Assembly (NCBI GenBank): GCA_022414725.1
Contig: CM039464.1
Location: 40,936,839-41,000,838 of the forward strand
Length of the DNA: 64,000 bases
Direction of reading: 5' to 3'
Source: Microglena sp. YARC
Lineage: Eukaryota > Chlorophyta > Chlorophyceae > Chlamydomonadales > Chlamydomonadaceae
Made by a program: the position numbers and the translations under genes. Below the pieces are notes generated by a model. The model was not told the DNA's origin. It did not search any database and was given only the letters and a program-made list of their open reading frames with translations. Shown one piece after another: positions 56,301 to 63,907 of this stretch (its first letter is position 1; every line of letters starts with the position of its first letter).

Positions 56301-57084
56301 TTTGTGTGGTCACACAGTTGTCTTTGTGTGGTCACACAGATGTCTTTGTGTGGTCACACAGTTGTCTTTGTGTGGTCACACAGTTGTCTTTGTGTGGTCA
56401 CACAGTTGTCTTTGTGTGGTCACACAGTTGTCTTTGTGTGGTCACACAGTTGTCTTTGTGTGGTCACACAGTTGTCTTTGTGTGGTCACACAGTTGTCTT
56501 TGTGTGGTCACACAGTTGTCTTTGTGTGGTCACACAGTTGTCTTTGTGTGGTCACACAAACGGACAACATGGGGGCCCTGGGGGCTACGGCCCCTTAAAT
56601 GGGGAGGGCTCTGCCAAAAACAATTATAAAAACAACAATTCACTTGTGTTGTGTTGCCTGTCTGCAGAACAACTACAAGGGCAAGCCCTTCTACATCGTC
56701 CACCTCACCTACCCAATGTTCTACACTTAGGAGGGCAACCTGCCCCAAAAATCTAACAACCCCCCCCCCCCCCTCCTGGTCATTCGCTAGGACTGGAACA
56801 AACATACACACACACATGCACACACTCGCACACACTCTCATATGCACACATACATATTCCCACTCCACTGCCTCCGTCACCTGTCTGCAAAACAACTGCA
56901 AGGGCAAGCCCTTCTACATCGTTCACCTCACCTACCCAATGTTCTACTTGTCCTGATTACCTAATACTGCCATACAACAAAAACAAAACCATGTTGACAA
57001 CAACAACAACAACAACAGCAGCAACAGCAGTGCCAATACCACGTTGACAACAACAACAACAACAACAGTGCCAATACCACGTTG

Positions 57085-57117
<33 letters not shown>

Positions 57118-57350
57118 GTGCCAATACCACGTTGACAACAACAATAACAACAACAACAACAGAGCCAATACCACGTTGACAACAACAACAACAACAACAA
57201 GAACAGTGTCAATACCACGTTGACAACAACAACAACAACAACAACAGTGCAATACCACGTATGACAACAACAACAACAACAACAGTGCCAATACCACGTT
57301 GACAACAACACAACAACAACAACAACAACAACAGTGCCAATACCACGATG

Positions 57351-57383
<33 letters not shown>

Positions 57384-57707
57384 GTGCCAATACCACGTTG
57401 ACAACAACAACAACAACAACAACAGTGCCAATACCACGTTGACAACAACAACAACAACAACAACAGTGCCAATACCACGTTGACAACAACAACAACAACA
57501 ACAACAGTGCCAATACCACGTTGACAGCAACAACAACAACAGTGCCAATACCACGTTGACAACAACAATTCACTTGTATTTTGTTGCCTGTCTGCAGAAC
57601 AACTACGAGGGCAAGTCCTTCTACATCGTCCGCCTCACCTACCCAATGTTCTACACTTAGGAGGGCAACCTGCCCCAAAAATCTAACAACTCCCCCCCCC
57701 CCCCCCG

Positions 57708-57775
<68 letters not shown>

Positions 57776-58173
57776 TCCTGGTCATTCGCTAGGACTGGAA
57801 CACATATACACACACACATGCACGCACTCACACACACATATGCACAAATACACATTCCCCCTCCACTGCCTTCGTCACCTGTCTGCAGAACAACTACGAG
57901 GGCAAGCCCTTCTACATCGTCCACCTCACCTACCCAATGTTCTACACTTCGGAAGGTAACCTTACTACCGACAAGAACGAGTCTGTGTGGGGCTTCGACA
58001 AGCGTGTGTGGGGCGACAAGGCCCCCCCCAGGAACCTAACACCTCCACCTGCCAACGTCGCCAGTGTCAACAAGTTTGCTAGTCTGATCATCAACATGAT
58101 GAACGAGGCAACGGCTTCTATACCGTGCTGGGATCAGTACGTTGCAGATAAGACTGTCACCAACCAATGCTAG
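41875..58173 (+). CDS. HPAT: Hydroxyproline O-arabinosyltransferase-like protein, six-exon gene (GT95 family)
   Basis: HPATs are Golgi type II membrane enzymes that add the first arabinose to hydroxyproline in secreted glycoproteins and peptides. The six exons join in phase to 483 codons plus TAG, with GT-AG introns throughout. Domains: short basic N terminus, one membrane segment (about 16-35), a Ser/Thr-rich stem to ~160, then the catalytic region: YHTITSAAGFSNHWQARIHY, GGFTRLLHTG, VVVDPLP, YIVLNRPYAFMEW, an EGDH motif at 262-265 (plant EPDH), QIGNSP, WVLEMYGYALA, FYIVHLTYPMFY, FDKRVWG and NEATASIP. This order is that of plant HPAT. The related peptidyl-serine galactosyltransferase is the main alternative. 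The stem is longer than in plants (~365 residues in total there). Introns are very large because of junction arrays. Confidence 0.88.
42417..42905 (+). repeat. HPAT exon-1 tail copies and adjoining intron
   Basis: The exon-1 end with donor (CAGGCTCGGATACATTATTT) recurs in eroded form at about 42531 and 42667, together with TTGGCAGACCTGCTG and CCTGCCCAAATCAGTCATCC intron blocks, giving a ~133-bp period. A short AAAACCAGT(C/A)AATAA tandem follows at 42776-42870. Confidence 0.75.
42906..43100. mobile_element. hAT-like MITE 1, 195 bp, with 8-bp target duplication
   Basis: Terminal inverted repeats are CAGGGTAATTC and GAAGTACCCTG. It is flanked by perfect 8-bp direct repeats GTGGACAG (42898-42905 and 43101-43108). 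The interior is a series of short AGCGCT/GCGC hairpins. Termini starting CAGGG and 8-bp duplications are typical of hAT elements. Orientation is opposite to MITE 2. Confidence 0.85.
43340..49075 (+). repeat. Array of ~35 HPAT exon-2 heads with splice acceptors
   Basis: Each unit has CCTTACCAAACCTTGCCTGCAG, then GTTCAAGAAGCTGCGTGATC, then TTTGCCGCACCCAAGGGATC, then CTGTGC and a spacer with ATGAGCGGCAGCAGACACC. From 43.5 to 45.5 kb and 46.9 to 47.5 kb units are nearly identical at ~136 bp. From 45.5 to 46.9 kb they are full of indels. From 47.5 to 49.1 kb they are diverged, irregularly spaced and more like the true exon (CTGACCCAAGGGACGCTGTG). The genuine exon 2 is the last member, at 49256. 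Confidence 0.93.
48505..48740. repeat. Interspersed repeat shared with a NOT3 intron
   Basis: AATCGCTAGTTTTGACCCCG, tandem AATGGCCCTTTATGGCCC, CTGTCCCTGAAGGAGGCC and AACCCACTTTAAGATTTGAA occur in the same order as at 36810-37010. It interrupts the exon-2 head array. Confidence 0.65.
49256..49480 (+). CDS. HPAT: HPAT exon 2: catalytic core, first half
   Basis: The acceptor ATGCAG is followed by GTTCAAG; the G completes Trp181. It encodes FKKQRDRCLTQGTLCDMGGF, TRLLHTGESDDLMDEVPTVV, VDPLPKEIMK and YIVLNRPYAFMEWIKTASIP. Plant HPAT has GKFTRILHSG, DEIPTFVVDPLP and GYIVLNRPWAFVQW at these places. The exon is 225 bp with an AA/G Lys codon split at a GTGAGA donor. Confidence 0.93.
49481..50560 (+). 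repeat. Eight copies of the HPAT exon-2 tail plus donor
   Basis: The last ~40 bp of exon 2 (TTCATGGAGTGGATGAAGAC through CCAGAGAAGTGAGAAC) recur at about 49557, 49690, 49832, 49968, 50094, 50224, 50366 and 50507. The period is ~130 bp and each is followed by a TGTGTG/poly-G tract. Most carry ATGAAG for the genuine ATCAAG, so they share a common later ancestor. Confidence 0.93.
50561..50950. repeat. (GT)n, poly-G and (CA)n microsatellite
   Basis: Simple repeats fill the centre and end of HPAT intron 2, from a GT tract to CACATACACACA-type sequence directly before the exon-3 acceptor. Confidence 0.95.
50966..51063 (+). CDS. HPAT: HPAT exon 3: EGDH motif
   Basis: The acceptor CTCTACAG is followed by GTACATCC. 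It encodes KYILMCEGDHLFLRPMPN then IMNGEGQGASKFTYI. Plant HPAT has DYVLMAEPDHIFVNPLPN. The Glu-x-Asp-His is the presumed metal/nucleotide-sugar site (inferred from family conservation). The donor is GTAAGT. Confidence 0.92.
51064..51760 (+). repeat. Five copies of the HPAT exon-3 tail plus donor
   Basis: The exon-3 end (GGTCAGGGTGCATCCAAGTT to CATCG, then GTAAGTCC) recurs at about 51115-51150, 51206-51245, 51300-51338, 51388-51427 and 51713-51752, with a ~92-bp period for the first four. Two subtypes alternate (AAGTTC with GTAAGT; AACTTC with GTAACT), so a two-unit block was itself duplicated. Confidence 0.9.
51468..51660. mobile_element. Palindromic AT-rich MITE-like element (copy 2)
   Basis: Inverted relative to copy 1 at 40.38-40.55 kb. 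Carries several ATATCATATGATATC palindromes. It separates the fourth and fifth exon-3 tail copies, so it inserted after that array formed or the array grew around it. Confidence 0.65.
51761..53184 (+). repeat. Five decayed copies of HPAT exon 4, C-rich spacers
   Basis: Copies of most of exon 4 lie at about 51895-51955, 52090-52165, 52475-52590, 52775-52890 and 53005-53095, with pieces such as CCTGAGAAATATGCCGAAAT, GTTTGT, GATAAGGAG and GGAATCTCCCCCACC. Each is broken by indels or stops. Spacers are ACCCAAACCCACCA-type tandem repeats, densest at 52180-52460. Some copies include the acceptor and a nearly full exon, unlike the one-sided copies elsewhere. Confidence 0.85.
53185..53294 (+). CDS. 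HPAT: HPAT exon 4: QIGNSP motif
   Basis: The acceptor TTCACAG is followed by TTCCTGAG; with the G from exon 3 it encodes VPEKYADIVRKFVGPVSDEE and IKKVPQIGNSPTMVSVK. Plant HPAT has PAKYENIIRKYYPEEMGPVT then PIGNSPVIISK. The exon is 110 bp with donor GTGAGG, phase 0. Confidence 0.9.
53295..54674. repeat. HPAT intron 4: (CA)n microsatellite with two exon-5 head copies
   Basis: From 53510 to 54360 it is CACACATACA-type repeat with GCACATAGATATACACACAT motifs. Two copies of the exon-5 head (GCAGGAGTTCCATGATACAG and CCCCCATGTGGTACAACA) lie at 54384 and 54531, each with its acceptor, before the genuine exon at 54675. Their period is ~145 bp with CA repeats between. Confidence 0.93.
54675..54866 (+). 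CDS. HPAT: HPAT exon 5: WVLEMYGYALA motif
   Basis: Encodes EFRDTAPMWYNTTMAIFNDK, EAHEAWNWVLEMYGYALATF and MVQPSDILAHPPYDKEE. Plant HPAT has IAPTWMNVSLTMKNDPETDK, GWVLEMYAYAIAS and FMLQPPWD. The exon is 192 bp, phase 0 at both ends, with acceptor GAGCAG and donor GTAAGA. Confidence 0.93.
54867..56135 (+). repeat. Eight copies of the HPAT exon-5 tail plus donor, 159-bp units
   Basis: After the donor, the unit GTAAGAATATGATAATCAG, CCTTGCCCACCAACCCC, CACAAAAGCATGGTCCAACC to TATGACAAGGAGGAG repeats. The GCATGG motif falls at 54973, 55132, 55291 and so on, a 159-bp period, nearly identical for the first five copies and shorter in the last three. Every unit ends with the same donor; reading past it meets a stop quickly. 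Confidence 0.95.
56136..56565. repeat. 22-bp minisatellite, about 19 copies, quasi-palindromic
   Basis: The unit is GTCTTTGTGTGGTCACACAGTT (shown here in two parts: GTCTTTGTGTGG and TCACACAGTT). TGTGTGG-TCACACA gives each unit a near-palindrome. Twenty-two is not a multiple of three and the repeat has no stop in any of the three forward frames, so long frames there are artefacts. Confidence 0.95.
56566..57888 (+). repeat. Three HPAT exon-6 head copies, CAA array and poly-C
   Basis: Exon-6 head copies begin at 56668, about 56891 and 57598 (AACAACTACAAGGGCAAGCC to CCAATGTTCTAC). The first and third then read ACTTAGGAGG, with an in-frame stop absent from the real exon. From 56990 to 57575 there are about 13 units of (CAA)n plus GTGCCAATACCACGTTGAC. 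A poly-C tract spans about 57690-57773. Confidence 0.92.
57889..58173 (+). CDS. HPAT: HPAT exon 6: C-terminal part and stop
   Basis: The acceptor GTCTGCAG is followed by NNYEGKPFYIVHLTYPMFYT, SVWGFDKRVWGDKAPPRN and IINMMNEATASIPCWDQY, ending TVTNQC and TAG. Plant HPAT has KFIIHYTYGCDY, EWRFDKRSHLRGPPPRN and VRLVKMVNEATAAIPNWD. The exon is 285 bp including the stop. Confidence 0.92.
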   Translation, partial: NNYEGKPFYIVHLTYPMFYTSEGNLTTDKNESVWGFDKRVWGDKAPPRNLTPPPANVASVNKFASLIINMMNEATASIPCWDQYVADKTVTNQC

Positions 58174-58765
58174 TGGGGCTTTCACAAGCGTGTGTGGGGC
58201 GACAAGGGGATAAGGCCCCCCCCTGCCCCCCCTTGGGACTAACTCCTCCACACGCCGGTGGAGCTAGTACTAAATGATGAACGAGGCTACAGCTTATATT
58301 ACTCCTTGGTCCCGCCTCTAACGACCATGGCAGGGAGCTTGTCTGTCGTGGCCAATAGGGGTAGTGGTGAATGTTCGTTTGGTCAAGGGTGGGTATCTCC
58401 CACAAACCCTAAGTGTGCCTACCCTTTTGTAGGAGTGGCAACGCCATTCGAACTGAACCCTTGGTTTCGCTGGTTGGTGTCGGAAGACCACACTCCTGGG
58501 TGACAGTCCTATCACAACTTCAAAAAAAAGTCCTTGCTGGGATCAGAACGGTGCTGATAGGACTGTCACCACCCAATGCTAGTGGGGCTTGACCCAGGGT
58601 GTGTGGGGTGACAAGGCCCCCACACCCCCACCCACCCCAGGGACTTAACCCCTCCACTCGCCAATGGAGCTAGTACCCAACATGATGAACAACGCTACAG
58701 CTTATATTCCTTGCTGATAGGACTGTCACCACCCAATGATAGTGGGGCTTGACCCAGGGTGTTTG
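58174..58765 (+). repeat. Decayed copies of the HPAT terminal exon downstream of the stop
   Basis: Three blocks (58174-58330, 58525-58720, 58700-58765) repeat parts of exon 6: GACTGTCACCACCCAATGCT with the stop, GTGTGTGGGGTGACAAGGCC and AACATGATGAACAACGCTAC. They show that duplication also affected the 3' end of the gene, where no splice site follows. The HPAT 3' UTR probably lies here. Confidence 0.8.
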
Positions 58766-58975
58766 CACAGCAACCTCATTAAGCATTTGAAGCGTACCCT
58801 CGTGAAGCATGTATGCTTGTTATTGGCAGCAGTACATTTTCATGAGATATTTATTTGCACCATGATGGTGATTCGCAACCCCATCAAGTGTTTGCAATGA
58901 CACCTAATCAAGCAGTTGAAGCACGACCATATGAAGTGTTTGAAGTGTGACCTCATTAAGCAGGTTACATTTCTT
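58766..58975. repeat. Degenerate ~27-bp tandem repeat
   Basis: About seven diverged units of the form CCTCATTAAGCATTTGAAGC / CATGAAGTGTTTGAAGTG. Confidence 0.55.
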
Positions 58976-60561
58976 ACGATGCAATAACTAGTTACATTAG
59001 AGCCGCGGGGGCTCGCATAGATAGTCAACGTAAACAGGTTAGGTCGTAGCGTCGTACTGCCACTAGGGCATACGCAAGCTAGCGGGCACATGCACGCGAG
59101 TGCGCACGCCCATACCATGTGTATGACAACAGTCATAGCATAACATGTATACCTCGATCACGGTCCATTGAGAGATCTCCCACTGTGGTTTGCCCGCAAC
59201 TTTCAGCTGACCATGTGAAGCTGGAGTGGGTCTAGTGGCAAACTTGACCTTGGATACATAGCTCCAGCCAGCGATTTGGCTGCTTGTCGTCTTTGGCAGT
59301 AAAAGTGTGACAAGTGGCATAGAACGATAGCCTATGGATACGTGTGGGGAATGTCTCTGACTCTTTTGGGGGGATGCACCACGAAGAGGGCCTAACAAGC
59401 TAGAGCCAAGTAACCAAGCTCAAGTTCCTGTGGGCCTGTGCCACCTCAGGTTGAACTTGCGTGACCAGTCATATACAAGGCATGGTTACAGGCCTGTGCA
59501 CACTGTGCACTCCAGACCCTGAACACCAGTATCGCAGTGATACAGATGACCCTCAACACCAGCAACTTGACCTTCACTTGGTTACATAGCTCCAGCCAGC
59601 AATTTGGCTGCTTGCCGTACTGTCCTCTGCCGTCTTCGGCAGGAAATGTGAGCTTGCACTTGGTTACATGGAGTCACCGCTCCAGCCCTGAAGGCTGCTC
59701 GCCATCTTCGTCAGTGAACTTGAGCTTGGTTTCATGGCCTTCCAGCCTTTAAGCTCTTCGCTGTCTTAGGCACTAAACTTGGACTCGAACTTGTTAATAT
59801 GACGTCTGCCCAGTGCCCACTGCAACAACACGAAAGTTGAACTTTGTTACCGGCAATTGAACTTGAGCTTGGTTGCATGGCTCCAGCCAGCAATTTGGCT
59901 GCTCGCCGTCCTAGGCAGAAAACAAGTATTAACCAAGAAAAATATAAAAACATTCCAGACTTTAAGGCTGCTCACTGGCATGGAGTAAACTAGAAATTGA
60001 ACCTTGGCGCTGTATTTGAACTTGAACTGGGTACGTACACATATTAAAACACGTGAGACCCATCCAGCCATCGATTCGATACTGTACAATTACATCAAAG
60101 TCAATGAAGGTAAATCCAATTCAATTTCATACAAATCAAATCAATTAAATGCATCCAATTCACGTAAAAGCAATTCGATTTGGTGACATTGAATTTAATT
60201 TTAAACGCCACATTAAATTTAAATCAATTAAAATATTTTCAATGTAGAACTCTCATAATTTCATTCGGGACGCGTTTCCGGGCGCCCTTAATTGTACTAC
60301 TGCCGCCTGCCTTGATGTCCGCAAGCTACACTTGCGACTATCTTATCTTGTCACGAGAACTACCACCGAGTCTGCACTCTGCAGTCCCTGCATTCTACAA
60401 AAACAAGCATCCTGCGATCCGCAAACTTTTATTCTAATGCACGCCCATATTATTTTGCTTGGCTACAATTTTGAAACTTCAGTTCGTAGGGGCCTCACAA
60501 CGTGTCAGCCTGATGCCGATGCCAACGAATGACAACAGATGCCCAAGCCAACAGTCTGCAA

Positions 60562-60758
60562 CAGGGTACTTCAAATGGCCAAATTGGCCAGCGCTTTAGC
60601 ACACTTGAAAACAAAAAACTGCGCTGTGTAGTGCAAAAAGCGCAGAAATTCCTTGCTGCGCCCACAGGGGGATGCAAAAAAAACTGCGCTTAACAGCGCA
60701 GAGGGGGTCAAAAAGTCAGCGCTCAAAAGCGCAAAAGCGCGCGCTTTGAATTACCCTG
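60562..60758. mobile_element. hAT-like MITE 2, 197 bp, with 8-bp target duplication
   Basis: Ends are CAGGGTACTTC and GAATTACCCTG; flanks are perfect GTCTGCAA (60554-60561 and 60759-60766). Its interior matches MITE 1 in inverse orientation, with several AGCGC hairpins. Confidence 0.88.
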
Positions 60759-61730
60759 GTCTGCAACATTCCGGATTGGGCATGCCGATGCTTCAGCCAA
60801 GCCACCGGTCGCTCGGAAACATGCAATACCGTAAATGACTGATGCATCAGCCAACGTTTTGGAATCCGAAAACATTCACCGGGCCAGACCAGAGAACAGA
60901 TGGCACATTTCGCAAATAAACATTAAAAGCGTGCTTGGTGCGATTTATCTTGCCTATAAAACGCTTACGCCCTATGCTCCAGCCAAGCATCTGAATTCCG
61001 AAATCCGAAAGAGTTTCCCACATCTGGGTGCCCAATTGACAAAAAACGGATCAAAACGTGTATCATTTGTTATGCTACGGCATGTAGCAGTAGTATAGCG
61101 TGATACATATACGCACGTGTAGGCCGCGTGACCGGCACCGGTACCTACCTGCCGGGTCCTAGGCCAATGCCAGCTATGGCTACGTACTGGCGCGGCTCTA
61201 GAGCCCTGCGGTAGAACCTAACCTGTCCTACCATATGCTATGGAATGCTGCTTAACTAGCACCCATATATGTAAGCTCCGTCATCTAAATACCGAACTGG
61301 TTTATCGGACGTGCCCGATGTATGTATGGTCTTATGCATCTCCTTGCTCCAGCCTTACCACTATTCGTATTGTATAATAATATTTAATGCATGTCTGCGC
61401 CAGACATGTCTGACTTGATGCCTTGATGGTCCTCAATCACACAAAAATCACAGGCGTGAGTGTCCTAGTCTTTAAGCACATTGTTTATGTGCAATCCCTG
61501 TTTAGGAATTATGAGGATGCAATTGGGTGCGTAAAACCCCTAAATCCATACCGTATCTAATCTTTGGAAATGTTAAGTATTCATTATTTTAGAGGGGGGA
61601 GGAGGAGGGGGTCAGCCTTTCCTCGATTTTTTAGGCTTTACACAGCGTTACAGGTAATGATTTTACTTCTGGCTATTCGCAAATTTATTTAGACCGTCGT
61701 TAAAAACGCAGTTCCGGGCATCAAATGCGA

Positions 61731-61878
61731 CAGGGTACTACTTCTTGCCAAATTGGTCAGCGCTTAAAGCGCACAAACATCAAATTGGTCAGCGGTGTGG
61801 GCTTGAAAAACTGCGCGAAACGCGCAGAGGGGCTCAAAAAGGCAGCGTGGCACCGCGCTGCCGCTTAGTAGTACCCTG
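61731..61878. mobile_element. hAT-like MITE 3, 148 bp, diverged
   Basis: Ends are CAGGGTACTAC and GTAGTACCCTG, an 11-bp perfect inverted repeat, with AGCGCTTAAAGCGC inside. The flanking eight bases do not match, so the target duplication has decayed or the family differs. Confidence 0.75.
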
Positions 61879-63090
61879 GTACCCGAGGTCGGAAACTGAC
61901 TGGCTAGGCCCCAGTGCCACCCTATATGACGCAGGAAGGCCACTCTTTAGCTATTTTCATCGAATATCCTTGGATTCCCTGGCTCGCCCTTGTGGAATAA
62001 GCTGAAGGAGTGAAGGATACACTGTATCATACACATGCTAATAGCCTAGTTACGCTGGCCACTTCAGCACACTTCAGCTCGCGTTCCTGGCGAACGACCT
62101 GACTTCGGCAGAGCCCTGCTTATACATAAGTACCCCACTGGACAGGCAGACGTAACAGCGTCCTAACAGGCATTTGAGTCAAATGAGTCAAATGATTTGA
62201 CGCTCTGAGATCGCGACGCTGTTGTGATTTCGCGAAGAATTACCTGTATTACTAGCTCCTGCCGGGAATATCCACTTTTACCACGCAGCGCAGTGGCGCA
62301 GTCATGCCGCAGATTTTGCATCCTCCCCTCCCTGGTTTCCGTATTCAGGCAGCTACGCATAGCTGCCCTCCAAATTCCATGCTTGCTGGTGCGCGTGGTT
62401 CGATCTCTTTGGCCACCCTAAGATACAGTGTGTGATTCTGCTGGCCAGCACCGGCCCCGGGCACGTACGCGCAGCACCGGGCAGCTACGCGTAGGTGCCC
62501 TCCACAGGCCATAACCAGACCCGCACCGCCAACAGTATACATTTCTGGCAGTGACAACATTTCTTTATCTCGGCTGTGATTTTGCCCAATTCGCTGTCCC
62601 CGACCTCCTCAGGTGAGAAGCTCCCTGTTCGGCACTCTTGTCTCGCCCTGCCTACCTTGGTTGCCCCTGGCTTGAGTGCTCTCGGCGTGTCTCCATTCCC
62701 GACCGCCCCACCCCGCCGCGTCCGCCCGCGCGCCCGCCCTTTTGTTCGAACTCCTACGGCTCGTCCCCGCATACGGCTCACCTCCCAAACGCAGCCAATT
62801 CGCCTCCGATCTGCTCCCGCGACACCCCTGTCCACCACCTCGGTTCTTGCTCCCACCCTAATGTACGTTCCTTTCATATTGCCCGACACGACCACGCCGT
62901 CCTCAAAATCCCCCACACCATTTCCCGCGGCTCTCCCGGCACTTCCGCTTTCTTCGTGGTTTCTTTCTCCCGCAGCCTGCCTCTCTCTCTTCTTATATTC
63001 CGTTGTCTCGCTAAATCTTGTGCACCTCTGCAATGTCACTCCATCCGCTAGCCCTCATGATCATGACGCCTTCTCCACCCCAGGTTAACA

Positions 63091-63183
63091 ATGGCCCTCA
63101 TCGCCAGCCTGGCTCTCGTCCTCGCGGCATGGCTTCTGTTTGGAAGCGTGACTGCCGGTTCTGCCCAGCGCAAGCTTACTCAG
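63091..63183 (+). CDS. Secreted protein gene, exon 1 (signal peptide)
   Basis: Encodes MALIASLALVLAAWLLFGSV, TAGSAQRKLTQ: a hydrophobic core followed by small residues, a typical signal peptide with probable cleavage after TAGSA or nearby. The exon ends CAG at a GTGATT donor, phase 0. The CCCCAG just before the ATG suggests a 5' UTR intron. The rest of the gene lies mostly beyond the window, so the product is unknown. Confidence 0.6.
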
Positions 63184-63777
63184 GTGATTTTCTCTCGGAT
63201 CGTCCTCTCTCTATCGCTCCCGCCTCAAGCATCTCCTGCTGCATGCCCTCCTCACTGTATTGCCGCACTCTCCCTTCCCTCCTCTGCCTAGCTCTCTCCA
63301 GCTCCACCCAAGTACTTCTTCCCAGTGGCCAACTGTTGCTCATTTGGATTCCACCCACATTCCGCTGCCCTCTCCTACTCCATTTGGCTCACCCATGCAC
63401 TGCTTCGATCCTTTTTTCTATGATCGGTGCTACCCATTTTGAACTGTTTGCGCTAGAGCAGCTGAATGCCTGAATCAAAAGCATTTAGGAATCGAGGCAC
63501 TACACGTCGCTCATCTCATGAAGGACTCGAGGCACTACATATCGTTCATCCTTTTAGGACTTGAGGCACTCCATGTCGTTCATCTGATCACTACAGCCTT
63601 TAGGACTTGATGCACTACATGTCGCTCATCTCATTTATGACTTGAGGCACTCCATGTAGCTCATCTAATCACTACAGCATTTATGACTTGAGGCACTACA
63701 TGTCGCTCCTCTGATCACTACAGCATTTATGGCTTGAGGCGCTCCATGTCACTCATCTGATCCTCCACCCGCTGCAG
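63184..63777. repeat. Intron with ~55-bp tandem repeat up to the acceptor
   Basis: From about 63480 to 63760 six or seven imperfect units of GACTTGAGGCACTACATGTC / GCTCATCTGATCACTACAG fill the 3' half of the intron and end at the genuine CTGCAG acceptor. Each unit ends in an acceptor-like CACTACAG. Confidence 0.75.
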
Positions 63778-63907
63778 ACTGACACCTTGCCTTCAACTGA
63801 CGAGCTGCCAACTGATACTGGCCCCTTGCCTTATAGCGACAAGCAGCCAATTGAAGCCTTCGCCAAAGAGCCGGCCGAATCCAATACCTCTGGCCGTCGC
63901 CTGCTAG
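63778..63907 (+). CDS. Secreted protein gene, exon 2
   Basis: Encodes TDTLPSTDELPTDTGPLPYS, DKQPIEAFAKEPAESNTSGR, RLL, in phase with exon 1. It is Thr/Pro/Glu-rich with one N-glycosylation sequon (NTS), as in extracellular algal proteins. A GTGAGC donor follows; without splicing the frame ends eight codons later. Family unknown. Confidence 0.5.

Larger units (their letters stand above)
59250..63000. repeat. Right arm of the large diverged inverted repeat
   Basis: The reverse complement aligns colinearly with 19.95-24.9 kb. The innermost part (59250-59950) contains repeated GCTCCAGCCAGCAATTTGGC units. MITE 2 and MITE 3 are present only in this arm. The outer end (62.6-63.0 kb) is pyrimidine-rich and matches the purine-rich left outer end. 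Long frames here are not supported as genes. Confidence 0.85.

Noticed and set aside
56032..56756. Overlapping frames of 158-201 residues
   Set aside because: The 22-bp minisatellite has no stop in any forward frame; the peptides repeat with its period.
56944..57924. Minus frames of poly-Val, poly-Leu and poly-Cys
   Set aside because: They are translations of a (CAA)n-based array and a poly-C tract.
62485..63088. Overlapping frames of 137-184 residues on both strands
   Set aside because: The sequence is the outer end of the right repeat arm and matches the left arm, where the frames are not conserved.
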